A DNA stretch of 64,000 nt, from contig CBFIDK010000007.1 of NCBI GenBank assembly GCA_965661345.1, positions 29,252 to 93,251 of the forward strand, written 5' to 3'. The DNA comes from GCA-2862585 sp965661345 (GTDB lineage: Bacteria; Bacteroidota; Bacteroidia; Flavobacteriales; UBA7312). This document shows, piece after piece, positions 50,641 through 60,079 of this stretch; position 1 is the stretch's first letter; each line of letters begins with the position of its first letter. The translations under genes and the position numbers were made by a program. The notes beneath the pieces were generated by a model that was not told where the DNA came from, made no database searches, and saw nothing but the letters and a program-made list of their open reading frames with translations.

Positions 50641-52047
50641 TTAGCTGTTCATTGTAACAATGAACTCTTCGTTGGTTTCAGTTCGTAATAATCTATCTCT
50701 CATAAATTCGATTGACTCGACAGGAGTCATATCTGCAAGATGGTTTCTTAACACCCATATTTTCTGGGTAATATCTTTACCAAGAAGTAAGTCTTCTCTA
50801 CGAGTACTAGAAGAAGTAACATCGATAGCTGGGTAAATTCTTCTATTTGAAATTTTTCTATCTAACTGAAGCTCCATGTTTCCAGTACCTTTAAATTCTT
50901 CAAAGATAACTTCATCCATTTTACTACCAGTTTCGGTTAGAGCAGTAGCGAGTATTGTTAAAGAACCGCCATTTTCTATTTTTCTTGCAGCACCAAAGAA
51001 TCGTTTTGGTTTTTGAAGTGCATTGGCATCGACACCACCAGTAAGTATCTTTCCTGAAGCTGGCTGTACGGTATTGTATGCTCTTGCCAGCCTAGTGATT
51101 GAGTCAAGAAGAATAACGACATCGTGACCACATTCTACTAAACGTTTCGCTTTTTCTAGTACAATATTAGCAATTCTTACATGGCGATCTGCAGGCTCGT
51201 CAAATGTAGAAGCGATAACTTCGGCATTTACATTTCTTGCCATATCGGTAACTTCTTCTGGACGCTCATCAATAAGTAATATCATCAAGTATGCTTCTGG
51301 ATGATTTGCAGCAATAGCATTTGCAACTTCCTTTAACAAAACTGTTTTACCTGTTTTAGGTTGCGCTACAATTAATCCTCTTTGTCCTTTTCCAATTGGC
51401 GCAAATAAATCAATCATTCTTGTAGATAATGAGCTTTTACCATTATCCGTAAGTTTGAATTTCTCATCAGGAAATAAAGGCGTTAAAAACTCGAAAGGAA
51501 CTCTGTCTCTGACAATGTTTGGGTCTCTTCCATTAATTTTATTGACTTTAATTAATGGGAAATACTTTTCGCCTTTTTTAGGTGGTCTGACTGTACCTTG
51601 TACAGTGTCTCCAGTTTTTAAACCAAATAGTCTGACTTGTGAATGCGATACATATATGTCATCAGGTGAACTTAAGTAGTGGTAATCCGATGAACGAAGA
51701 AATCCAAAGCCGTCAGGCATCATTTCTAAAACACCTTCAGCGGTTACAATTCCATCAAATTCAAAATCATCTTGCACACGATTTTTATTGTTTTGGTTTG
51801 GATTGTTATTCTTTTTGATACTACCGTTATTTTGGTTGTTGTTGCTTTGTGTCGGCTTTTCTTGGCTTACTTTCTTTCTGCTTTCTTCAGCCTTTTTTTC
51901 AATAGACAATTGTGTTGCTTGAACGTCTAAGATTTCATAAACAAGCTCTTGTTTTTTAAGCTTCTGATATCTAGGGACTCCTAATGTTTTTGCAATTTCT
52001 TTAAGTTCGGGTAATAATTTGGTGTTTAGTGTGTGTATATCAATCAT
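50641..52047 (-). CDS. rho: Transcription termination factor Rho with N/Q-rich insert
   Basis: Hexameric RNA-dependent ATPase that terminates transcription. N-terminal helical Rho_N (1-48, LGVPRYQKLKKQELVYEIL), then a low-complexity Asn/Gln/Lys-rich linker (about 58-92), an RNA-binding cold-shock-like domain (EGVLEMMPDGFGFLRS), and the RecA-like ATPase with Walker A VAQPKTGKTVLLKE and Walker B VILLDSITRLARAYN plus the Q-loop/R-loop region. The length of 468 includes the insert, which is absent in E. coli Rho. An ~85-base leader follows the proposed promoter, compatible with autoregulation. Confidence 0.97.
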   Translation of the reverse strand: MIDIHTLNTKLLPELKEIAKTLGVPRYQKLKKQELVYEILDVQATQLSIEKKAEESRKKVSQEKPTQSNNNQNNGSIKKNNNPNQNNKNRVQDDFEFDGIVTAEGVLEMMPDGFGFLRSSDYHYLSSPDDIYVSHSQVRLFGLKTGDTVQGTVRPPKKGEKYFPLIKVNKINGRDPNIVRDRVPFEFLTPLFPDEKFKLTDNGKSSLSTRMIDLFAPIGKGQRGLIVAQPKTGKTVLLKEVANAIAANHPEAYLMILLIDERPEEVTDMARNVNAEVIASTFDEPADRHVRIANIVLEKAKRLVECGHDVVILLDSITRLARAYNTVQPASGKILTGGVDANALQKPKRFFGAARKIENGGSLTILATALTETGSKMDEVIFEEFKGTGNMELQLDRKISNRRIYPAIDVTSSSTRREDLLLGKDITQKIWVLRNHLADMTPVESIEFMRDRLLRTETNEEFIVTMNS

Positions 52048-52137
52048 TGATATTAGATGTTTTGTTGAAGATTTTTTTTAAGAAAATTAAAGTGAGTGTT
52101 TTTAATAAAGCTAGCCTAAGATGGCTTTCATGACTGC

Positions 52138-52167
52138 AATAATACTAATTATTTGTATTAAAACAAG
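52138..52167 (-). promoter_or_regulatory. Promoter of rho
   Basis: Minus-strand TATTATTG (7 of 8 to TAnnTTTG) at 52145-52138 with TTG exactly 19 bases upstream (52167-52165). It implies a leader of about 85 bases before the rho ATG at 52047. Confidence 0.5.
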
Positions 52168-52218
52168 TTTAGAGTTTAAATTTAATGATTTAATTTTACA
52201 GCTGATATTTTAACAATT

Positions 52219-52608
52219 ATGATACAAAGAGTCCAATCCATATATTTATTTTTCGCCATACTTTTTATGTTAGCGATTACCTATTTTTTAGTTGTCACAG
52301 TAGATGCAAACAATAGTGTTAGCTATACTTACGATAATGTGTATGCTCATGCTACTATACTTATTGCTTCATTTTTGTTACTTTTTTCTGTTTTTCAGTT
52401 TAAAAATAGGAAGAAACAGTTGTTACTAAATCAAATCGCTAAGCTGTTTTTGTCGGCTACATTTTTCATTTTGTTTTTCTCAAAAGGGGAGAGCATTCCT
52501 CAAGAAGGCATGTTTGTTTTTTTAATTCCTTATGTGTTAATTCTATTAGCAAATAGGTTTATTAAGAAAGATGAATCCTTGGTGCAGTCTGCTGATAGAC
52601 TTCGCTAG
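52219..52608 (+). CDS. DUF4293 membrane protein
   Basis: 129 residues with four predicted membrane helices (about 8-26, 43-61, 70-90 and 98-113), beginning MIQRVQSIYLF, the usual N-terminus of the DUF4293 family of Bacteroidota. Function unknown; the family commonly lies next to rho, as here, where it is divergent from it. Converges on the metallophosphoesterase gene with a shared CTAG. Confidence 0.85.
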   Translation: MIQRVQSIYLFFAILFMLAITYFLVVTVDANNSVSYTYDNVYAHATILIASFLLLFSVFQFKNRKKQLLLNQIAKLFLSATFFILFFSKGESIPQEGMFVFLIPYVLILLANRFIKKDESLVQSADRLR

Positions 52609-53096
52609 TTCTTTTCCAATTCGATTAACTCCAGGTTTTTTATATCGCCATCAATGATGTCAAATCGTAGCATGGTTATGGATTTATGTATGCCGTATTT
52701 TCCTGCTGCTCCTGGATTCATGTGCAGTAAACCTCTATTTTTGTCGTACATTACTCTTAAAATGTGCGAATGCCCACAAATAAATAATTTCGGACAGTTT
52801 TTATCCAATTCTTCTCTTATCGCGGGCGTGTATTTGTAGGGGTAGCCTCCAATGTGTGTAATCCAGACATCTACGCCCTGGCAGTCAAAACGCAAATCTT
52901 TTGGGCAAATAGTTCTTATTTTATGATTATCGATATTCCCATGAACAGCCCTAGTAGGCTTAAATGCACAAAGTTTATCGATTACTTCTTCTGAGCCAAT
53001 ATCTCCTGCGTGCCATATTTCATCACAATCTTTAAAATGCTCAAATACCTTAGGGTGTAAATAGGAATGTGTATCCGAAAGAAGTCCTATTTTCAT
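52605..53096 (-). CDS. YfcE/MJ0936-type metallophosphoesterase
   Basis: A 163-residue calcineurin-like phosphodiesterase. Metal motifs in order: LLSDTHSYLHP, IWHAGDIG, VHGNIDNH, ITHIGGYP and FICGHSHILR, ending with LLHMNPGAAG. The family hydrolyses phosphodiesters in vitro; natural substrate unknown. Its ATG overlaps the batE stop by four bases, so it is the last gene of the Bat operon transcript. Confidence 0.92.
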   Translation of the reverse strand: MKIGLLSDTHSYLHPKVFEHFKDCDEIWHAGDIGSEEVIDKLCAFKPTRAVHGNIDNHKIRTICPKDLRFDCQGVDVWITHIGGYPYKYTPAIREELDKNCPKLFICGHSHILRVMYDKNRGLLHMNPGAAGKYGIHKSITMLRFDIIDGDIKNLELIELEKN

Positions 53097-53842
53097 TTTA
53101 TAAAGCTTAGTTCAGAAGTGCTAATGTAGGCCGTTTGCCCATCCTCTAAATAAATGAAGGCTACCTCATTATTTTTAGAGTTAGTAACAACTTCTTTTAT
53201 AAGGGCTTTATTTCCGGCTTTAACCAAGCCAATTTTAGTCTTGAGAGCTGGAGAAGAGTAAAGTTCTGAGTTAGTCATTACTATGGCAGGTTTTTCCTTT
53301 TCCTTTTCGTTTGAAGAAAGCATTGCGAAAATGAAAATTAAGCAGAAAGTCAATGATGTAATTATTGAGTTAAAAATCCATTTCTTTCGGTTTTTGATAA
53401 ATAGAATAATCAAAAAACATAGTAACCAAACCGATAATACCATGAGTATTGACCAGCCGTTGAAAGCTAACAATGAACAAAAATAATTCCACCAATTCAC
53501 GTAAAATAATTTAGGAATTGGTTCAATTTTATCAATTCTATTTTTTGCTAATTCCAGATTATTTAGACATGCTTTGTTTTGCTTGTCTATAAGTAAGGCT
53601 TTTTCGTAGTAAAGTATGCTGCTTGGGATTTTCCCAAATTGATAATAGCTATTCCCAAGGTTGAAATAAAGTTCAAAAGACACGTAATTTGAATCTAAGA
53701 TTTGCGTGTAGGAGGCAATCGCTTCAGCATATTGCTCTTCTTGATAATTCGCGTTACCTTTTAAAAATAGACTGTCTATGAATGCGTCTGCTTTGACAGA
53801 AGCAGAAACTAATAGAATAAAAACGGTTAATTTGAGTCTCAT
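53093..53842 (-). CDS. batE: BatE: TPR protein with C-terminal SH3-like domain
   Basis: 249 residues: signal peptide (1-18), TPR repeats (about 28-95, NANYQEEQYAEAIASYTQIL and LGNSYYQFGKIPSSILYYEKAL), two membrane helices (about 122-152 and 160-174), and a C-terminal SH3-like region (about 185-249, ELYSSPALKTKIGLVKAG). This is the BatE architecture of the Bacteroides aerotolerance operon. It overlaps batD and the phosphoesterase gene by four bases each. Confidence 0.88.
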   Translation of the reverse strand: MRLKLTVFILLVSASVKADAFIDSLFLKGNANYQEEQYAEAIASYTQILDSNYVSFELYFNLGNSYYQFGKIPSSILYYEKALLIDKQNKACLNNLELAKNRIDKIEPIPKLFYVNWWNYFCSLLAFNGWSILMVLSVWLLCFLIILFIKNRKKWIFNSIITSLTFCLIFIFAMLSSNEKEKEKPAIVMTNSELYSSPALKTKIGLVKAGNKALIKEVVTNSKNNEVAFIYLEDGQTAYISTSELSFIK

Positions 53843-55608
53843 TTTTTTAAATCTTGTTCAACTTCAACTATTACCTTTGTTGCTAATTCAAATACGTTGT
53901 TCATGTCTTCCGCTTCAAGGGAAGATGGTGCAAATCGGCAAAATTCACACTTTTCAATAATGGATGTGAAGTTTTTTGATACGTCTTCAGAAATACTGTT
54001 TTTAGCAAAGAAGTCATTAATTGTTTCCTTTGATAAATCTGCCGAACTGACATTAAATTTATTTGAAAAATAGCTCCAAAGTGATTTTTCTATTTCTTCA
54101 AAAAACGGCTCTTTTTTGTTGTTTTCTAAATGTTTTTGGGCGTTTTTAAGTCTTTTTTGGGCTATTTTAAGCGATTTTCTGTATTTACTTAAAATCGGAT
54201 TTGCATCGTTTTTTGCTTCTACAAACAACATGATTAAAAAGCCTAAAAGTCCTAAAATTGGAAATGCTATTAAAACGATAAAAAGCCACTTATTGAAGCT
54301 TACTTCTTTGTTTTGTTTTAATTCAGATGAAACAATAATATCGCTTAACTGATTGCTAGAAGTGTTCTTTAATTCTTCTGAGCTTATGTATGAATTATCA
54401 TCGCCAGTACCCTTTAGTACGTTTATGGTAATCGGTTTAGTTGTAATTGAATTGTACGTTTTTGTTTTAGGGTCGAAATAACTAAAGTCTACGCCTTTAA
54501 TTTCATATTCACCTTTGTATCTAGGGATAAGCAAATGTTCGAACTCAATTTTTCCTGCAATTCCATTTTTAGTGCTGAATGTTTTATCATTCTTATGTGG
54601 ATCGAAGGTTTCAAAATTTGATGGAAATTCAACTTCTATACCATCTATAAGATGGATGTTGCCATTTCCAGATAGGGTAAGTTTATAGTTCAGCGCTTGG
54701 TTTGCCTCAATACTGGATTTATCAACCGATGATTGTAACTTATATTGACCTACAGCACCGTTAAAATTATCCGGTGCGCCTTCGGGTAAATCTTTTACAG
54801 TTATATTAATGTTTTTGGAGGATATTTCTTCTTCAATGTTTTGGTATGAACCAAAAAATCCAAAAGGATCACCAAAAGGGTCTCTTCTTCTATTGTTTTT
54901 AATCTGAACCGTAATATTTACGCTCATAGGGTCAATGCTTAGAACACCGCTTTTTTGAGGGGTTAGAATAAATCTACTCATTTCCCATACATTATGCTTC
55001 ACCCCATCAATAACTTCCAGTTTGGCATTGGAGCTTGTTTCTATTGCTTCTTTCCAAAAGTCGTTAAGCTCTGGCACAATTTTTAAGTTGATATCAGCAA
55101 GATTAATTTTTGAGTAAAGCTTATAGCTCACTACAATTTGTTCTCCTTGATAAATTTTTGTTTTGTTGGTGCTCGCTTTTACGTATACATTTTCTGCAAT
55201 ATTATAAGTGCTAGCCTGCTTATTTTTGGGATTAGCTTTAGTGATTTGCATTTGCCCTGGTTGAGAGCGAACAGTTTTTCCATCAGATTTAACGCTGGCC
55301 TCACCAATTGTCAAAGTTCCTTCGTTCAGTGCCGTTACATAATAGGTGAAAGAGGTGGTTTTAGAGCTGCTAACTTTACCATTTATAATTTGTATGCTGC
55401 TGCTGCTGGATTGGTTTGGGCCGCTAAGTTTTCGTAGTCCGTTTAGGTTTGGACCTTTAAATTCTGATGCGGCTCCGTCAATAGAAAATTCTATTCTAAA
55501 CTCTTCACCTACGGCGACTGGATTTTTACTCACACTTAACTTTAATTCTTGACTAAAACCAAAAAAGGGTAGGAGTGCGATTATATAGGCTATCCATTTC
55601 TTTTTCAT
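53839..55608 (-). CDS. batD: BatD oxygen-tolerance protein
   Basis: 589-residue periplasmic/membrane protein: signal peptide (1-19), several immunoglobulin-like beta domains (about 20-410) containing VAVGEEFRIEF, TFTYYVTALNEG and YQGEQIVVSYKLYS, a transmembrane helix near 440-465 (WLFIVLIAFPILGLLGFLIM), and a cytoplasmic helical tail (about 475-589). It matches the BatD family. It is thought to act with BatA-BatC in envelope integrity; direct function is unproven. Confidence 0.92.
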   Translation of the reverse strand: MKKKWIAYIIALLPFFGFSQELKLSVSKNPVAVGEEFRIEFSIDGAASEFKGPNLNGLRKLSGPNQSSSSSIQIINGKVSSSKTTSFTYYVTALNEGTLTIGEASVKSDGKTVRSQPGQMQITKANPKNKQASTYNIAENVYVKASTNKTKIYQGEQIVVSYKLYSKINLADINLKIVPELNDFWKEAIETSSNAKLEVIDGVKHNVWEMSRFILTPQKSGVLSIDPMSVNITVQIKNNRRRDPFGDPFGFFGSYQNIEEEISSKNINITVKDLPEGAPDNFNGAVGQYKLQSSVDKSSIEANQALNYKLTLSGNGNIHLIDGIEVEFPSNFETFDPHKNDKTFSTKNGIAGKIEFEHLLIPRYKGEYEIKGVDFSYFDPKTKTYNSITTKPITINVLKGTGDDNSYISSEELKNTSSNQLSDIIVSSELKQNKEVSFNKWLFIVLIAFPILGLLGFLIMLFVEAKNDANPILSKYRKSLKIAQKRLKNAQKHLENNKKEPFFEEIEKSLWSYFSNKFNVSSADLSKETINDFFAKNSISEDVSKNFTSIIEKCEFCRFAPSSLEAEDMNNVFELATKVIVEVEQDLKK

Positions 55609-55609
55609 T

Positions 55610-56332
55610 CTACCAATCTTTTAGAATTTTGAGTTTTACACCTTTATTTTTATTCTTTTGCAAATCTTCCTGAAGCTCTTTTTCTTGCTGTTGCAAGGCG
55701 TCTAATATTTGCTCGGCTTCCTCTTCGGTCATTTCGTTGGGGTCTTGAGGCTTCTGAGGTTCTTCTTTGCTTTCTTCTTCTGAATTTTCGTTTTGCTCTT
55801 GCTCACTTTTTTCTTGCTCTTCTTTTTCCTCTTCCTTTTCTTCCTCTTTATTGTCTTCTTTTTCCTCTTCTTTTTCCTCTTCTTTTTCTTCTTCTTGCTT
55901 TTGTTGTTGATTTTTTAAGCGTTGAGCATAAGCCAAATTATGTTTTGTGTCCATATCTTTTGGGTTATTTCTCAAGGCGTTTTTGTAGGCCTCAATGGCA
56001 TCGTCAATTTTTTGTTCTTTCATTAGAGAGTTACCTAAATTGTGATAGCTCATAGATTTTTCAATCTTATCTGTAGTTTTTTCTGATAAAGCTTTGAATA
56101 GTGAAGTGGATTCTGAAAATTTTTCTTGTTTATATGTAGCATCCGCTAAATTAAATGATGCTGCAAAGGCGTTTTGGTCTTTTAACAGTGCTTTTCTGTA
56201 CAGCTGTTCAGCTTCAGAATAGAGACTGTCGTTAAATAATCCATTTCCCTGACGAACTAGTTTGTTTGGGTGTTGTGCCAAAGAATTAATTGTAAAAAAC
56301 AATAGTATGATAAATATAAAATTAGCTCTCAT
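55610..56332 (-). CDS. batC: BatC: TPR protein with acidic low-complexity tail
   Basis: 240 residues: signal peptide (1-19), three TPR units (about 22-135, ending MSYHNLGNSLMKEQKIDDAIEAYKNALRN), then a highly charged Glu/Lys/Gln repeat tract (about 142-205) and a C-terminal helix ending KGVKLKILKDW. The charged tract is common in BatC but long here. One base after it comes batD; it overlaps batB by 11 bases. Confidence 0.9.
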   Translation of the reverse strand: MRANFIFIILLFFTINSLAQHPNKLVRQGNGLFNDSLYSEAEQLYRKALLKDQNAFAASFNLADATYKQEKFSESTSLFKALSEKTTDKIEKSMSYHNLGNSLMKEQKIDDAIEAYKNALRNNPKDMDTKHNLAYAQRLKNQQQKQEEEKEEEKEEEKEDNKEEEKEEEKEEQEKSEQEQNENSEEESKEEPQKPQDPNEMTEEEAEQILDALQQQEKELQEDLQKNKNKGVKLKILKDW

Positions 56333-57365
56333 TTTCTTCGAATAAATTAATTTTATTACTCCATTTGTTTTTTGTATTTCTTAGAAGAGATTCTATCAGC
56401 AATAGCACTATTGCAATTCCTAAAAACCATTGGAAACGGTCTTTATAGTCTGTAAATACCTTTGAGCCAATCTCTTTCTTTTCCATTTTATTAATTTCTT
56501 TGAAAAGTGCATTCAAACTGCTTTGCGTTGAATTTGCTCTGATATATGACCCGCCACCACTTGCCGCAATTTCTTTTAGCATTTCTTCATTTAACTTGGT
56601 GATAACGGTATTGCCGCTATTGTCTTTTTGGTATGACGTGATGCTACCGTATCTGTTTTTGATGGGGATAGGGCCGCCTTCGGCTGATCCCATACCGATT
56701 GTATGAACGAAAATACCCATGTCTTCAGCATCTTTGGCTTTTTGAATGGCATCGTCTTCGTGATTTTCTCCGTCAGTAATAATTATTATTGCTTTATTTT
56801 GATCATTGCTTACATCAAAACTATTTATTGATAATTCAATGGCCTTGCCAATGGCAGTGCCTTGCGTTGGAATTATATCGGTGTTGATGGTTGATAAAAA
56901 TAGTTTGGCAGCCGAATAATCCGTCGTTATGGGAAGTTGCACATAGGCGTCGCCAGCAAAAACAACCAATCCAATTCTATCGCCGTCAAGTCGGTCTATT
57001 AATCTAGAAATGGATTGTTTTGCACGCATCAATCGGTTTGGTTGTAAATCTTCGGCCAGCATACTATTAGAAAGGTCAATTGCAATCATTAAATCAACAC
57101 CTTCTCTTTTCACTTCTTCCATCTTAGAGCCAATTTGTGGATTGGCAAGACCGATTATTATGAAGGCAATTGAAAAGCTAAATAGTATAAACTTGAGTCT
57201 TAATTTTGTGAAGGAAGCCATTGGCATTAGTTTAAATACCATGTGGCTTTCGCCGAACTTATCAATAGCTCTTTTTCTCCATCTTATTGCCATCACAAAT
57301 AGGATGATGATTATTGGTATAATAAGCATAAGAAATAAGTATTCGCTATTTTCGTATCTCAACAT
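56322..57365 (-). CDS. batB: BatB: von Willebrand factor A membrane protein
   Basis: 347 residues: two N-terminal membrane helices (about 8-26 and 55-74), a VWA domain (about 90-290) with a complete MIDAS (DLSNSM near 97-102, TQGTAIGKAI, and ITDGENHEDD), and a C-terminal membrane helix (about 312-326). Together with BatA it forms VWA complexes in the inner membrane facing the periplasm. The ATG shares one base with the batA stop (TAATG). Confidence 0.92.
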   Translation of the reverse strand: MLRYENSEYLFLMLIIPIIIILFVMAIRWRKRAIDKFGESHMVFKLMPMASFTKLRLKFILFSFSIAFIIIGLANPQIGSKMEEVKREGVDLMIAIDLSNSMLAEDLQPNRLMRAKQSISRLIDRLDGDRIGLVVFAGDAYVQLPITTDYSAAKLFLSTINTDIIPTQGTAIGKAIELSINSFDVSNDQNKAIIIITDGENHEDDAIQKAKDAEDMGIFVHTIGMGSAEGGPIPIKNRYGSITSYQKDNSGNTVITKLNEEMLKEIAASGGGSYIRANSTQSSLNALFKEINKMEKKEIGSKVFTDYKDRFQWFLGIAIVLLLIESLLRNTKNKWSNKINLFEENES

Positions 57366-58357
57366 TAGGTTATACTTTTAAATACGGAGAGTTTTAACAA
57401 AAACTCTAGAATTAATAAACTAAATGCTAAAAGAGTTATAAGTAAAAACTCTTCTTTCTTTTTGTGGTATTCTTTTACTTCAATTTTTGACCGTTCTAAC
57501 TTATCAATTTCTTTATAAATTTCCTCTAAAGCTTTGTTGGATGTGGCTCTGAAGTATTTTCCATTAGTTACAGAGGCTATATCTTGTAGGGTTTCTTCAT
57601 CAATTTGCACTTCAATATCTTGAAAAACAGTAGTGCCAAAAGGAGTCTTGAAAGGGTAGGGCGCATAGCCTTTAGTACCAACACCAATTGTGTACACTCT
57701 AACACCGAATTTTTCAGCGATTTTTGCGGCAGTCAGTGGTGCAATGGTGCCTTGATTGCTAACCCCATCTGTAAGTAAAATAATTACTTTGCTCATGGCT
57801 TCGCTTTCTTTGAGTCTATTTACAGCCGTGGCAAGTCCCATGCCGATAGCAGTGCCATCGTCTACCATCCCGCTTTTAACGTCTCCAAAAAGATTTTGCA
57901 AAACCTGATGGTCAGTTGTCAAAGGGCATTGGGTAAAACTTTCACCAGCAAAAATGACAAGTCCTATTCTGTCGTTTGGTCTTCCTGAAATAAAGTCCAT
58001 TGCGACTTGTTTTGAAGCTTCCAGCCTATCGGGTTTAAGGTCTTGCGCCAGCATACTTCCCGAGATATCCATAGAAATTACAATGTCAATGCCTTCGGTG
58101 GTCATGTCTTCCCATGAAAGTGTAGATTGAGGCCTTGCAAAAGCTACAATTAGCAGGGCAAGAGCTAGCGTTCTGATTAGAAAAAGCACATGTCTTCCTT
58201 TTTCTTTCCAGCTTTTTGAATGTACCCCTTTTAAAGTTGAGACTTGCAGTTGTGCAAATTGCTTTTTTTGATTGAAATAATACCAAATCCAAAGGAGAGG
58301 CACTAAGACTAGCAAGTATAAAAACTCTGGGTTATAATATGTCCAATTACTCCACAT
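57365..58357 (-). CDS. batA: BatA: von Willebrand factor A membrane protein
   Basis: About 330 residues from ATG 58357 (MWSNWTYYNPEFL, the usual BatA N-terminus); further in-frame starts at 58360, 58366 and 58402 would overlap the upstream gene more. Membrane helices at about 11-27 and 55-75, a VWA domain with MIDAS residues DISGSM (near 94-99), DDGTAIGMGL and LTDGVSNQG, and a C-terminal hydrophobic helix (about 305-325). Second of the paired VWA proteins. Confidence 0.92.
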   Translation of the reverse strand: MWSNWTYYNPEFLYLLVLVPLLWIWYYFNQKKQFAQLQVSTLKGVHSKSWKEKGRHVLFLIRTLALALLIVAFARPQSTLSWEDMTTEGIDIVISMDISGSMLAQDLKPDRLEASKQVAMDFISGRPNDRIGLVIFAGESFTQCPLTTDHQVLQNLFGDVKSGMVDDGTAIGMGLATAVNRLKESEAMSKVIILLTDGVSNQGTIAPLTAAKIAEKFGVRVYTIGVGTKGYAPYPFKTPFGTTVFQDIEVQIDEETLQDIASVTNGKYFRATSNKALEEIYKEIDKLERSKIEVKEYHKKKEEFLLITLLAFSLLILEFLLKLSVFKSIT

Positions 58358-59213
58358 CATTTTCATTGACTGATTTAGTGCTATTGATAAAATCAATGGC
58401 AATTGTATAACTCTCTTTGTTTTCTATTTCAAGCGGTTGACTTTTAGCAAATTTGGCTAAATCTGAACGCATTAATAGTTCTTCAAGTTTGCTCGTGTCT
58501 ATTCGTTGTTGTTGCAGTTGAAAGATAATGTCTCGTGTAGGGATTTCCATTGCGGGAGTGCCAATTCCGTCTTCAATGTATGTTCTAATCACTTCTGAAA
58601 TAATGGTATAATACCCTTTCACATCACCGTTTTGCCAAAGCTTTTGAGCATTCAGTTTTTCAAGTCTATTTAAGGCTATTATGTGTGGAGGTACTACTTC
58701 TTCAACGATTACTGGAGCGTCTTCTTTTTTCTTTCTGTTTTTTAGCCAGTAAAGAATTAGAAACACTAATATTAATAAAGCACTTAGAGCAAGAAGGTAA
58801 GGTTTAGCTTCATCAAAAGTTAAAGGAGTGTGAATGGGTGCTTTTATGTCTTTTAAATCGTCATTTTGGCCTATTTCAATGGTGTTAACGTAAATTGGCA
58901 TTGAGTCGACAATACCCTTGCCGTATTCAATAGTAGGAATAAAATAGGTGCCACTATCCCAAGCGGTTATGATGTAGTCTTGACTTAACTGTAGGCCGTT
59001 TGCAGTTGTAGTGCTGTCAATAGTTGATTTAGAAATGATTTCAAGTCCGCCAATTGAATCGTTAAAGGATGGAAATGTGCTGCCGTCAGTGTAATAACAA
59101 TCCACATGAAGTTGAATTTGGTCTCCTATTAAAATGGTGTTTGTGTCAACCGTTAGAGTAAGTTGCCCAAAAAGATAGAAGGGTGTGAGTAATAGAAAAA
59201 TTAACTGTTTCAT
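58347..59213 (-). CDS. BatX-like / DUF4381-type membrane protein
   Basis: 288 residues: signal peptide (1-16), a beta-sandwich periplasmic part (about 17-125), a membrane helix (about 140-160, LLALSALLILVFLILYWL), and a cytoplasmic helical domain (about 180-288) with LWQNGDVKGYYTIISEVIRTYIE and AMEIPTRDI, resembling the tail of DUF4381 proteins. It lies between the DUF58 and batA genes, the usual place of the BatX-type protein. Role unknown. Overlaps DUF58 by four bases and batA by 11. Confidence 0.82.
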   Translation of the reverse strand: MKQLIFLLLTPFYLFGQLTLTVDTNTILIGDQIQLHVDCYYTDGSTFPSFNDSIGGLEIISKSTIDSTTTANGLQLSQDYIITAWDSGTYFIPTIEYGKGIVDSMPIYVNTIEIGQNDDLKDIKAPIHTPLTFDEAKPYLLALSALLILVFLILYWLKNRKKKEDAPVIVEEVVPPHIIALNRLEKLNAQKLWQNGDVKGYYTIISEVIRTYIEDGIGTPAMEIPTRDIIFQLQQQRIDTSKLEELLMRSDLAKFAKSQPLEIENKESYTIAIDFINSTKSVNENDVE

Positions 59214-60079
59214 TTTCCTCTTCTTTTGAAAAACTGAATTAAAGGTTTTATATAATCCATATCGGTCCTAAGCTGAATAGTGTCAACACCACTGTTTTTG
59301 AACAGTTGATTGACTTCTTCCATGTTTCGCAAGTAGTTTTTTTGATAATTCTCTCGAATTAGTTTGTTAGCGGTATCTATCCATTTCACTTCTCCTGTTT
59401 CTGCATCTTTCATTTGCACAAGTCCAATGTCAGGCAGTTCTTCCTCTCTTTTGTCATTGATTCTTATAGTAACGACATCGTGTTTTTTATTAGCAATTTT
59501 TAAGGGAGCTTCAAAGTTGTCGTTCATGAAATCAGAAATAACAAAGCATACTGCTCGTTTTTTTATGACATTATTAAAGTAGCGAAGCGCTTCGCCAATG
59601 TCTGTGCCTTTGTTTTCTGGTTCGAAGGCAATCAATTCTCTGATAATTCGTAAAATGTGTGACTTGCCTTTTTTTGGAGGAATAAATTTTTCGACTTTAT
59701 CACTAAAAAAGATAACGCCGATTTTATCGTTGTTTTGGATGGCTGAAAAGGCTAGTACTGCTGATAATTCAGTTACCAATTCTTGTTTCATTTGCTTTTG
59801 AGTTCCGAAGTTTTTTGAGCCACTAACATCAATGATTAACATCACCGTTAGTTCTCGTTCTTCTTCAAAAACCTTTATAAATGGAGTATTAAATCTAGCA
59901 GTAACATTCCAATCAATTGTTCTGATGTCATCGCCAGGTTGGTATTCCCTTACCTCGCTAAAGGCCATTCCTTTACCTTTAAAAGCTGTGTGGTATTCTC
60001 CTGCAAAAATATGGTTGGAAAGCCCCCTAGTTTTTAACTCTATTTTACGAACTTTTTTAAGTAAATCACTTGTTTCCAT
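59210..60079 (-). CDS. DUF58 / VWA-like protein of the Bat operon
   Basis: 289-residue cytoplasmic protein. The DUF58 signature GEYHTAFKGKGMAFSEVREYQPGDDIRTIDWNVTARF appears early (about 27-63, in pieces typical of the family), followed by a VWA-like segment with IDVSGSKNFGT (near 88-98) and VISDFM. DUF58 proteins work with MoxR AAA+ ATPases. It starts on the last base of moxR and overlaps the next gene by four bases. Confidence 0.9.
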   Translation of the reverse strand: METSDLLKKVRKIELKTRGLSNHIFAGEYHTAFKGKGMAFSEVREYQPGDDIRTIDWNVTARFNTPFIKVFEEERELTVMLIIDVSGSKNFGTQKQMKQELVTELSAVLAFSAIQNNDKIGVIFFSDKVEKFIPPKKGKSHILRIIRELIAFEPENKGTDIGEALRYFNNVIKKRAVCFVISDFMNDNFEAPLKIANKKHDVVTIRINDKREEELPDIGLVQMKDAETGEVKWIDTANKLIRENYQKNYLRNMEEVNQLFKNSGVDTIQLRTDMDYIKPLIQFFKRRGK

